Shown here piece after piece: positions 1-7,980 of a DNA stretch of 64,000 nucleotides. The stretch covers positions 310,001-374,000 of the forward strand of contig NZ_JAAVJH010000005.1 of the NCBI RefSeq assembly GCF_012035195.1, given 5' to 3'. This DNA comes from Sphingomonas corticis (GTDB lineage Bacteria > Pseudomonadota > Alphaproteobacteria > Sphingomonadales > Sphingomonadaceae). The notes below the pieces were generated by a model that was not told the DNA's origin, did no database searches, and saw nothing but the letters and a program-made list of their open reading frames with translations. Each line of letters begins with the position of its first letter. Positions within the stretch are counted from its first letter, which is position 1. The translations under genes were made by a program, and so were the position numbers.

Positions 1-117
1 CGCCCAGGTCTCCATGCTCGCCCCACCTGTCAGCAGGGAAACGTCCTCGATCGCGCCGCCCAGCGGCAGCGCCGCCAGCCGCGCCGCGATCCCGTCCCTC
101 GACAGCCTCTCCGTCAT
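1..117 (-). CDS. phosphotransferase (APH-like) family protein, N-terminal fragment
   Basis: Only the first 39 residues are in the window; the gene runs off the left edge on the minus strand. It starts with ATG at 117-115 (MTERLSRDGIAARLAAL) and contains LLTGGASMETWA. That resembles the LSGGASxETW motif at the start of the aminoglycoside-phosphotransferase-like fold found in ACAD10/11-type kinases that work with acyl-CoA dehydrogenases. It is divergent from the acyl-CoA dehydrogenase at 187, which fits a shared role in acyl-CoA or hydroxyacyl-CoA catabolism. The family call rests on one short motif and the neighbour, so it is tentative. Confidence 0.55.
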   Translation of the reverse strand, partial: MTERLSRDGIAARLAALPLGGAIEDVSLLTGGASMETWA

Positions 118-186
118 TGGCAGTGGTACATCACAGCCGGGCGCGCTACGCCAGTTAAAAGACTCGACTTAATTGGGAGAGGGCAG

Positions 187-1548
187 ATGGACTTCGCCTT
201 GCCGCAGGACCTGCTGGACTATCTGTCCGAGCTGGACCGCTTCATCGACGCGGAAATCCGGCCGCTGGAGCAGGCGGACGACAACGTCCGCTTTTTCGAC
301 CACCGCCGCGAATATGCGCGCACCGACTTCGAGAACGGCGGGCTTCCCCGCCACGAGTGGGAGGAGCTGATGCGCGAGGCGAAGCGGCGCGCCGACAAGG
401 CGGGTCACCTGCGCTTCGCGATGGATCCCAAGTTCGGCGGGCGCGGCGGATCGAACCTGTGGATGTGCGTGATCCGCGAGTATCTCGCCGCCAAGGGCCT
501 GGGCCTGCACAACGATCTGCAGACCGAGCATTCCATCGTGGCCAACAATCCCTTCGCCAAGATGTTCGACGATTTCGGCACGGAGGCGCAAAGGACCGAG
601 TTCATCGCCGGCACGCTGGACGGCACCCGCCGCGTCACCTTCGGCCTGACCGAGCCGCGCCACGGGTCGGACGCGACGCACATGGAGACGCGCGGCGTGC
701 CGGAGGAGCGCGACGGCGTTGCCGGCTATCGCCTGACCGGCGAGAAGATGTGGACGACGGGAATGCACGTCGCGACGCACTGCGCCCTGTTCGCGCGGAC
801 CAGCGGGGAGGACGGCGCGGCGAAGGGCATCACCTGCTTCCTCGTCCCCTGCGACGATCCCGGCGTGAAGGTGGAGGAATATCTCTGGACCTTCAACATG
901 CCGAGCGACCACCCGCGCGTCAGCTTCACCGACGTGTGGGTGCCGGAAGCTGCGATCTTCGGCGAGAAGGAGAACGGCCTGCCTGTCGCGCAGGCCTTCG
1001 TGCACGAGAACCGGATCCGGCAGGCCGCGTCGAGCCTGGGCGCGGCGAGCTACTGCATCGAGGAATCGGTCCGCTATGCCCGCCAGCGACAGCCCTTCGG
1101 CGAGGACCTGGCGCGTAACCAGGCGATCCAGTTCCCGCTGGTGGAGTTGGCCACGCAGGCGGAAATGCTGCGGCTGCTGATCCGCAAGACCGCCTGGCAG
1201 ATGGACCAGATGCCGCACCACCAGGTGGAAAAGGCGCTCTCCGACAAGGTGAGCATGTGCAATTACTGGGCAAACCGACTGTGTTGCGAGGCGGCGGACC
1301 GGGCAATGCAGGTGCACGGCGGCATCGGCTATTCGCGGCACAAGCCGTTCGAGCACATCTACCGCCACCATCGCCGCTATCGCATCACCGAGGGAGCGGA
1401 GGAAATACAGATGCGCAAGGTGGCCGCCTTCCTGTTCGGCTATCTGGGTCCGCGCCGGCAGGAGTTCGCCGCGCTCGACTGGAGCGACGTCGACTATCGC
1501 GAGCAGCCTCAGGTGCGCCCGCGCTCGGGCGGACAGGTGCTGCGCTAG
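187..1548 (+). CDS. acyl-CoA dehydrogenase family protein
   Basis: A 453-residue FAD-dependent acyl-CoA dehydrogenase, expected to introduce an alpha,beta double bond into an acyl-CoA and pass electrons to ETF. Family marks are TFGLTEPRHGSDATHMET (residues 151-168, flavin and substrate loop), VRYARQRQPFGEDLARNQAIQ in the C-terminal helical domain, QVHGGIGYSRHKPFEHIYR and the terminal ITEGAEEIQ, where the catalytic glutamate is expected. The length is slightly above the usual 380-400, as in the long ACAD11-like group. ATG 187 follows GGGAGAGGGCAG. The divergent kinase-like gene at the left edge and the nitronate monooxygenase downstream suggest a small catabolic cluster. The substrate cannot be read from sequence. 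Confidence 0.9.
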   Translation: MDFALPQDLLDYLSELDRFIDAEIRPLEQADDNVRFFDHRREYARTDFENGGLPRHEWEELMREAKRRADKAGHLRFAMDPKFGGRGGSNLWMCVIREYLAAKGLGLHNDLQTEHSIVANNPFAKMFDDFGTEAQRTEFIAGTLDGTRRVTFGLTEPRHGSDATHMETRGVPEERDGVAGYRLTGEKMWTTGMHVATHCALFARTSGEDGAAKGITCFLVPCDDPGVKVEEYLWTFNMPSDHPRVSFTDVWVPEAAIFGEKENGLPVAQAFVHENRIRQAASSLGAASYCIEESVRYARQRQPFGEDLARNQAIQFPLVELATQAEMLRLLIRKTAWQMDQMPHHQVEKALSDKVSMCNYWANRLCCEAADRAMQVHGGIGYSRHKPFEHIYRHHRRYRITEGAEEIQMRKVAAFLFGYLGPRRQEFAALDWSDVDYREQPQVRPRSGGQVLR

Positions 1549-1598
1549 GCGGTGCTTGCGCGCAGCGACGAGGCGGCATAACAAGAGTTACGGAATGA

Positions 1599-2618
<1,020 letters not shown>

Positions 2619-2768
2619 GTTCGATACCCGTCCGCTTGCCGAACCGGGGGGACGGGCGCGGATCGCGGTCGCTGCCGGGGGTTGGCGAGGGCTTGCGCTT
2701 GCCCGAAGCCACGGGATCGTGTCTCATGCCCCGAACCCGCTCATGCGCGTCAACGCGAGGCATGTTCC

Positions 2769-3323
2769 ATGGCCGAATTCTTTCCCGCGCTCACGCCCGA
2801 GCACCGCGCCTTCGTGGCGAGGCAGCCGGTGTTCTTCGTCGCCACCGCTGCGGAAGGAACGCGGATCAACCTCAGCCCGAAGGGCATGGACAGCTTCCGC
2901 ATCCTCGACGATCGCACCGTCGCGTATCTCGATGTCGCCGGGTCGGGGAACGAGACCAATGCGCACCTCCTCGCCGACGGGCGCATCACGATCATGTTCT
3001 GCGCCTTCGACAATCCGGCGCTGATCTTCCGCATCTATGGCCGCGGACGGCCCGTGCTGCCGCAGGACGACGACTGGGGGGCGCTGGCCGGGCACTTCGC
3101 GCTCCTGCCGGGCACGCGGCAGATCTTCGTCGTCACGATCGACCAGGTGCAGACTTCGTGCGGCTGGGGTGTGCCGTTGATGGCGTTCGAGCGCGAGCGC
3201 GAGACGCTGAGCAAGTATCACGAGAAGCATGGCGATCCCGTGCGTTTCGCCAAATACGCGGTGCGCACGACCAGCATCGACGGGCTGCCGGTGCGCAACC
3301 CGACCGTGCCGGTCGCCCGATGA
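2769..3323 (+). CDS. pyridoxamine 5'-phosphate oxidase-like flavin-binding protein
   Basis: A 184-residue protein of the PPOX/FMN-binding split-barrel superfamily. The N-terminus (residues 5-60) reads FPALTPEHRAFVARQPVFFVATA then INLSPKGMDSFRILDDRTVAYLD, the strand pattern of small flavin or F420-like reductases, and VQTSCGWGVPLM lies in the C-terminal third. ATG 2769 was chosen over an upstream start at 2682 because the family homology starts at MAEFFPALT. The stop overlaps the next start (ATGA at 3320-3323), so the two are translationally coupled. No substrate can be assigned. The 150 bases before the gene hold GC-rich inverted repeats but no clear promoter. Confidence 0.8.
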   Translation: MAEFFPALTPEHRAFVARQPVFFVATAAEGTRINLSPKGMDSFRILDDRTVAYLDVAGSGNETNAHLLADGRITIMFCAFDNPALIFRIYGRGRPVLPQDDDWGALAGHFALLPGTRQIFVVTIDQVQTSCGWGVPLMAFERERETLSKYHEKHGDPVRFAKYAVRTTSIDGLPVRNPTVPVAR

Positions 3324-3520
3324 GCCTCGTCGAGCTCGGCCGCTACGACCGCAATCTCGCCAATATCCTCGTCGGCCGGCTGGAGAGCGAGGGGATCGAC
3401 GCGGTCGCGTTCGACGGCAGTGCCAGCATCGCCGACGGATCGTGGCTGCTGATCCCCGTGCGCGTGATGGTGGACGAGGACGACGAGGCAGCCGCTCGAG
3501 CGATCCTCGACGCTGCCTGA
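3320..3520 (+). CDS. DUF2007-type putative signal-transducing protein
   Basis: A 66-residue small protein, MSLVELGRYDRNLANILVG then LESEGIDAVAFDG, ending in the acidic helix VDEDDEAAARAILDAA. This matches the DUF2007 ('putative signal transducing protein') fold, a ferredoxin-like domain related to the ACT/PII shape. It overlaps the stop of the flavin-binding protein by four bases (ATGA) and is therefore probably expressed with it. Its function is unknown across the family. Confidence 0.7.
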   Translation: MSLVELGRYDRNLANILVGRLESEGIDAVAFDGSASIADGSWLLIPVRVMVDEDDEAAARAILDAA

Positions 3521-3603
3521 TTTTCGGGCACGCCGCCGTCGTCCTGCCCAACAATTAACGCAAGTGTAACGAACGCGCAGCCTCCCCGCCTCTGCGCAGC
3601 ATT

Positions 3604-3619
3604 TGGCACGCCTGTTGCG
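3604..3619 (+). promoter_or_regulatory. sigma-54 (RpoN) -24/-12 promoter of glnK-amtB
   Basis: The sequence TTGGCACGCCTGTTGC fits the RpoN consensus TGGCAC-N5-TTGC exactly. The GG doublet is at 3605-3606 and the GC doublet at 3617-3618, exactly 10 bases between them. Transcription should start about 12 bases after the GC, near 3630, leaving a short leader with the strong GAAAGGGGGCGCA ribosome site before ATG 3653. The location in front of glnK-amtB is the classical NtrC-controlled position. No clear NtrC box was recognised upstream. Confidence 0.88.
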
Positions 3620-3652
3620 AAGACGCTCACGGGACAAGCGAAAGGGGGCGCA

Positions 3653-3991
3653 ATGAAGCTCGTCATTGCCATCATCAAACCGTTCAAGCTGGACGAGGTG
3701 CGCGAGGCGCTCACCACGGTCGGTATCGCCGGAATGACCGTGTCCGAAGTGAAGGGCTTCGGCCGGCAGAAGGGCCAGACCGAGATCTATCGCGGCGCCG
3801 AGTACAGCACGAACATGGTGCCGAAGATCAAGATCGAGATCGTCTGCCCCAGCGACGTGGCCGACCGTGTGGTCGAGGCGATCCAGTCCTCGGCCAACAC
3901 CGGCGCGATCGGCGACGGCAAGATCTTCGTCCTCGACGTCGGCCAGGCGGTGCGCATCCGCACGGGCGAAACCGACGACACGGCGCTTTGA
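3653..3991 (+). CDS. glnK: nitrogen regulatory protein P-II (GlnK type)
   Basis: A 112-residue, full-length PII trimeric signal protein that reads 2-oxoglutarate, ATP/ADP and glutamine status. It starts MKLVIAIIKPFKLDEVREAL. The T-loop carries the uridylylation tyrosine in GAEYSTN (Tyr51), and TGAIGDGKIFV (83-93) is the B-loop nucleotide-binding signature. Called GlnK rather than GlnB because it lies immediately upstream of amtB, with which it forms the usual membrane gating complex. Expression should follow nitrogen limitation through the sigma-54 promoter at 3604. Confidence 0.95.
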   Translation: MKLVIAIIKPFKLDEVREALTTVGIAGMTVSEVKGFGRQKGQTEIYRGAEYSTNMVPKIKIEIVCPSDVADRVVEAIQSSANTGAIGDGKIFVLDVGQAVRIRTGETDDTAL

Positions 3992-4002
3992 AGGGGGTGG
4001 TG

Positions 4003-5421
4003 ATGAAGCAGATGACGAACATCGCCGGCGCGATCGGCGCCGGCATCGCGGCGACGGTGGCCCTGCCGGCGCTGGCGCAGACGGGTGGTCCCGTGCGCGC
4101 ACCGGCCGCGGAGGCGATGGGCGCGATGGTGAACAAGGGCGACACGACCTGGATGCTCATCAGCGCCGCACTGGTGCTGATGATGTCGGTGCCGGGGCTC
4201 GCGCTATTCTACGGCGGTCTCGTCCGCACCAAGAACATGCTGTCGGTGCTGATGCAGGTGCTGACGATCGTCTGCGTCGCCAGCCTCGTCTGGGTCAGCT
4301 GGGGCTATTCCATGGCCTTCACCAGCGGCAACAGCTTCGTCGGCGGGCTCAGCAAGATGTTTCTGGCCGGCGTCAGCGCATCGACCTACGCCGCGACCTT
4401 CTCGAACAACGTCTACATTCCTGAATACGCCTTCGTCGCCTTTCAGATGACCTTCGCCTGCATCACGCCCGCGCTGATCGTCGGCGCGTTCGCGGAGCGG
4501 GTGAAGTTCACCCCGCTCATCATCTTCACCGTCCTGTGGCTGACCATCGTCTATTTTCCGATGGCGCACATGGTCTGGTATTGGGCGGGTCCGGACTTCC
4601 TCGCCGATGCGCCCACCGACACGGGGCTGCTGTACGGCTGGGGCGCGCTCGACTTCGCGGGCGGCACCGTGGTCCACATCAATGCCGGCATCGCCGGGCT
4701 GGTGGGCTGCCTCGTGATCGGCAAGCGCACCGGCTACAAGCAGGAGCCGATGCCGCCGCACTCGCTGACGATGACGATGATCGGCGCCTCGCTGCTGTGG
4801 ATCGGCTGGTTCGGCTTCAATGCCGGCTCCAACCTGGAGGCGAACGGCGTCGCCGCGCTCGCCTTCATCAACACCTTCGTCGCCACCGCGGCGGCGGCGG
4901 TCGCCTGGGCCGTGATTGAGCAAGTGGTGCACAAGAAGCCGTCGCTGCTGGGCGGGGTCTCCGGCGCGGTCGCCGGACTCGTTGCGATCACGCCGGCGGC
5001 CGGGTTCGCCGCGCCGATGACGTCGATCCTGCTCGGCTTCGCCGCCTCCGCCGTCTGCTTCTTCTTCGTGACGGCGGTGAAGAACAAGCTGGGCTACGAC
5101 GACACGCTGGACGTCTTCGGCATCCACTGCGTCGGCGGCATCATCGGCGCGATCGGGACCGGTATCGTCGCCGATCCGGCGCTCGGCGGCCAGGGATGGT
5201 TCGACTACACGCAATTCCCCTCCGTCACCGGCACCTACGACATGGCCGGCCAGGTGTGGACGCAGATCAAGGCCGTCGTGCTGACGCTGGTGCTGTCGGG
5301 CGGCGTCTCCGCGCTGCTGTTCCTCGGCCTGAAGGCCACGGTCGGCCTGCGCCCGTCGAAGGAAGTCGAGGCCGAGGGCCTGGACATCAACGAGCACGGC
5401 GAACGCGCCTACAATTACTGA
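4003..5421 (+). CDS. amtB: ammonium transporter AmtB
   Basis: A 472-residue Amt/Rh-family inner-membrane ammonium channel. A cleavable-looking N-terminal leader (MKQMTNIAGAIGAGIAATVA then LPALAQ) precedes about eleven membrane segments. Pore features are the Phe gate in VAFQMTFACITPALIVGAFAER, the Trp recruitment site MAHMVWYW, and the twin pore histidines in GTVVHINAGIAGLVG and DVFGIHCVGGIIGAIGTG. ATG 4003 is chosen over an in-frame TTG at 3988 because AAGGGGG (3991-3997), which overlaps the glnK stop, is ideally spaced for ATG 4003. It is co-transcribed with glnK and closed by the terminator at 5486. Confidence 0.96.
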   Translation: MKQMTNIAGAIGAGIAATVALPALAQTGGPVRAPAAEAMGAMVNKGDTTWMLISAALVLMMSVPGLALFYGGLVRTKNMLSVLMQVLTIVCVASLVWVSWGYSMAFTSGNSFVGGLSKMFLAGVSASTYAATFSNNVYIPEYAFVAFQMTFACITPALIVGAFAERVKFTPLIIFTVLWLTIVYFPMAHMVWYWAGPDFLADAPTDTGLLYGWGALDFAGGTVVHINAGIAGLVGCLVIGKRTGYKQEPMPPHSLTMTMIGASLLWIGWFGFNAGSNLEANGVAALAFINTFVATAAAAVAWAVIEQVVHKKPSLLGGVSGAVAGLVAITPAAGFAAPMTSILLGFAASAVCFFFVTAVKNKLGYDDTLDVFGIHCVGGIIGAIGTGIVADPALGGQGWFDYTQFPSVTGTYDMAGQVWTQIKAVVLTLVLSGGVSALLFLGLKATVGLRPSKEVEAEGLDINEHGERAYNY

Positions 5422-5485
5422 CCCGTTCGGCGGCGGGCACCCGGCCCGCCGCCCACCGACGTTCCTCCTGCGGACGACACTTGAC

Positions 5486-5516
5486 GCCCGGTGCGGCAAC
5501 GCACCGGGCTCTTTTT
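5486..5516 (+). terminator. Rho-independent terminator after amtB
   Basis: Perfect 10-bp stem GCCCGGTGCG / CGCACCGGGC with a GCAA tetraloop (5496-5499), followed by TCTTTTT (5510-5516). It sits 65 bases after the amtB stop and ends the glnK-amtB unit before the peptidase gene. Confidence 0.93.
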
Positions 5517-5584
5517 CGTCCGCCGCTTGCCGTAGCGCCGTCGCTGTGGAACATCCGCGGCGACGCGGAAAAAAGGGGATCGCG

Positions 5585-6979
5585 ATGAAGAGGATGATCG
5601 CGCTGGCCGCGCTCCTGGCGGCGGGAACGGCACAGGCGCAGCAGCGGCCAGACCAGACTGCCTTCCGCGCGCTCTACAAGGAGCTGGTCGAGACCAACAC
5701 CGCGCTGTCGAACGGCAGCTGCACCGACGCCGCGGCGAAGATGGCCGTGCGGCTGAAGGCGGCGGGGTTCAGGGACGAGGAGCTCACCGCCTTCGCCGAT
5801 CCCGCGCATCCCAAGGACGGCGGCCTGGTGGCGGTGCTGCCCGGTACCGATTCCAAGGCGAAGGCGATCCTGCTGCTGGCGCACATCGACGTGGTCGAGG
5901 CCAAGCGCGAGGACTGGACCCGCGATCCGTTCACGCTGATCGAGGAGGGGGGATATTTCTACGGGCGCGGCACCTACGACGACAAGGCGCAGGCGGCGAT
6001 CTTCACCGACATGCTGGCCCGTTTCCGCAAGGACGGCACGAAGCTGAAGCGGACGGTGAAGCTGGCGCTGACCTGTGGCGAGGAGACCACCTACGCCTTC
6101 AACGGCGCGGAGTGGCTGGCGAAGAACCGACCCGAGCTGATCGCCGCCGAGTTCGCGCTGAACGAGGGTGGCGGCGGGCGGCTGAACGCGGAGGGCAAGC
6201 CCGAACTGGTCGCGATCCAGGCGGGCGAGAAGGCGGTGCAGAACTTCCGCATCGAGGCGACGAACCCCGGCGGCCATTCCTCGCGCCCGCGGCCGGACAA
6301 TGCGATCTACGAGCTGGCCGACGCGCTGGAGAAGGTGCGCGCCTATCGCTTTCCGGTCCGCCTGAACGACGCGACGCGCGCGTTCCTGACCAATGCGGCC
6401 AGGCAGCGCGGCGGAGAGGCCGGGGCGGCGATGACGCGGCTGCTGGCGAACCCGCAGGACGCGGCGGCGGATGCGTTGCTGTCGCGTGATCCCGACCTGT
6501 TCACCATGCTGCGCACCACCTGCGTCGCGACGCTGCTGGACGGCGGGCACGCCAACAACGCGCTGCCCCAGCGCGCCGGCGCCAACATCAACTGCCGCGT
6601 GATCCCGGGCGAGAGCTACGACAGCACCGAGCAGGCGCTGGCGCAGGCGATCGGCGATCCGAAGATCAAGCTGACCCGCGTGCCGCCCGACCGACCCGTC
6701 GCTCCGCCGGTCACGCTGACGCAGGCGGTGGTCGGCCCGGCGCAGACCCTGGCGCGCAAGTATTTCCCGGGCGTTCCCTTCACGCCGACGATGCTGCCCG
6801 GCGGCACCGACGCGGTCCACGTCGCGCCCGCGGGCATTCCGGTCTATGGCGTGCCGGGGCTGATGATCGATCCCGACGGCAACGGCATCCACGGCCTGAA
6901 CGAGCGCATCCGCGTCGACGTCCTGTACAAGGGGCGCGACTACCTGACCGACCTGGTGAAGGCCTATGCCGCCCGCTGA
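5585..6979 (+). CDS. secreted M20/M28-like metallopeptidase (carboxypeptidase G2-like)
   Basis: A 464-residue exported zinc peptidase of family M20. A signal peptide (MKRMIALAALLAAGTAQAQ) is followed by the metal-ligand set: AHIDVVEA (first His), GRGTYDDKAQ (bridging Asp), the catalytic pair in TCGEET, LNEGGGG, and a C-terminal His in GIHGLNE. The central dimerisation insert runs roughly from residue 215 to 330 (NFRIEATNPGGHSSRP). M20 proteins of this shape act as dipeptidases or carboxypeptidases in the periplasm. ATG 5585 follows AAAAAAGGGGATCGCG. The end overlaps the ung start by 14 bases. Confidence 0.9.
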   Translation: MKRMIALAALLAAGTAQAQQRPDQTAFRALYKELVETNTALSNGSCTDAAAKMAVRLKAAGFRDEELTAFADPAHPKDGGLVAVLPGTDSKAKAILLLAHIDVVEAKREDWTRDPFTLIEEGGYFYGRGTYDDKAQAAIFTDMLARFRKDGTKLKRTVKLALTCGEETTYAFNGAEWLAKNRPELIAAEFALNEGGGGRLNAEGKPELVAIQAGEKAVQNFRIEATNPGGHSSRPRPDNAIYELADALEKVRAYRFPVRLNDATRAFLTNAARQRGGEAGAAMTRLLANPQDAAADALLSRDPDLFTMLRTTCVATLLDGGHANNALPQRAGANINCRVIPGESYDSTEQALAQAIGDPKIKLTRVPPDRPVAPPVTLTQAVVGPAQTLARKYFPGVPFTPTMLPGGTDAVHVAPAGIPVYGVPGLMIDPDGNGIHGLNERIRVDVLYKGRDYLTDLVKAYAAR

Positions 6980-7682
6980 GGCGGCGATGGACGACGCGTG
7001 GGGCCGGATCGACCCGTCGTGGCACGACGCGCTCGACGAGGTGTACCACGGCGCGGCGGTCACCGCCGCCCGGCATCACGCCGCGGCGGCGGAGGCGGCG
7101 GGTCGCGCGATCTATCCACCCGCGGCGGAGCGGTTCCGCGCGCTGGCGCTGACCCCGCTGCCCGATGTGCGTGTGGTGATCCTGGGGCAGGACCCGTACC
7201 ATGGCGCGGGACAGGCGCACGGGCTCAGCTTCTCCGTCCAGCCGGGGGTGAAGGTGCCGCCCAGCCTGCGCAACATCCACCGCGAATTGGCCGCGGACCT
7301 GGGCCACGCCCCGCCGGCGCACGGGCATCTCGACCATTGGGCGCGTCAGGGCGTGCTGCTGCTGAACGACGTGTTGACGGTGGAGGCGGGCCGCCCCGCC
7401 TCGCACCGCGGACGCGGGTGGGAGGCGTTGACCGATGCCGCCATCCGTGCGGTGGCGGCGCGGGCGGCGCCGAGCGTGTTCCTGCTGTGGGGGGCGCCGG
7501 CGCAGAAGAAGGCGGCGTTCGTGCCGGGCGTGGCGGCGGGCGGGCGGCACCTGGTGCTCGCCGCCCCGCATCCCTCTCCCCTCGCAGCCTATCGGGGCTG
7601 GTTCGGCAGCCGGCCGTTCTCGCAGGCGAACGCCTTTCTCGCCGCGCACGGCCGGGGCACGATCGATTGGGCGCTGGCATAG
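6966..7682 (+). CDS. ung: uracil-DNA glycosylase
   Basis: A family-1 UDG of 238 residues that removes uracil from DNA at the start of base excision repair. The water-activating loop GQDPYHG is at residues 74-80 (Asp76), the Pro-rich loop PPSLRNIHREL and GVLLLNDVLTVE follow, and the minor-groove Leu loop is HPSPLAAYRG. The start could be ATG 6966 or ATG 6987 (MDDAWGR); both have a plausible GAAGG or GAGG ahead. The longer form overlaps the peptidase by 14 bases. Confidence 0.95.
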   Translation: MPPAEAAMDDAWGRIDPSWHDALDEVYHGAAVTAARHHAAAAEAAGRAIYPPAAERFRALALTPLPDVRVVILGQDPYHGAGQAHGLSFSVQPGVKVPPSLRNIHRELAADLGHAPPAHGHLDHWARQGVLLLNDVLTVEAGRPASHRGRGWEALTDAAIRAVAARAAPSVFLLWGAPAQKKAAFVPGVAAGGRHLVLAAPHPSPLAAYRGWFGSRPFSQANAFLAAHGRGTIDWALA

Positions 7683-7980
7683 GCGCGGCACTCCCTTGCG
7701 ACCGCACGAGCAAGCTCCACGGCGGATCGGCGGCGCGGGTTCGCCTCGTCTCCTGCTGATCTTGCGGCGACCTCGTCGAACACCTTTGGTGCAGGCTCGG
7801 CGAACGGCGCCGCGCTACCCATACGACAAGCTCGTCGCCGGCTTCCTTTCCCGTGCACGTATCGCCGCATCGCTCCGCTACCGGGTGCAGTGGAGCCCGG
7901 TGCCCGGTCCACAAAATATAACATGGATGAAGCGCCCGAGGTGATTGTGATGGGCCATCGATACTGCCATAGCCTCGTCG
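7683..7980. other. intergenic region upstream of the bacteriophytochrome
   Basis: 298 bases between ung and the phytochrome gene, with locally lower GC than its surroundings. It probably holds the phytochrome promoter: CACAAAATATAACATGG around 7910-7925 is the only AT-rich patch and could supply a -10 region, but no matching -35 was found. A short open frame begins at ATG 7923 and overlaps the phytochrome start in another frame. Open frames on either strand here use rare codons and are not supported as genes. Confidence 0.5.

Noticed and set aside
3566..3580. 15-base match GTAACGAACGCGCAG also at 20022-20036
   Set aside because: A few such matches are expected by chance in 64 kb of GC-biased sequence; flanks do not align.
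7589..7924. Possible small minus-strand protein (KVFDEVAARSAGDE region) in the gap after ung
   Set aside because: Its codons include many rare AGA, TCA, GGA, CTT and GCA choices unlike the neighbours, it overlaps the end of ung, and there is no ribosome site.
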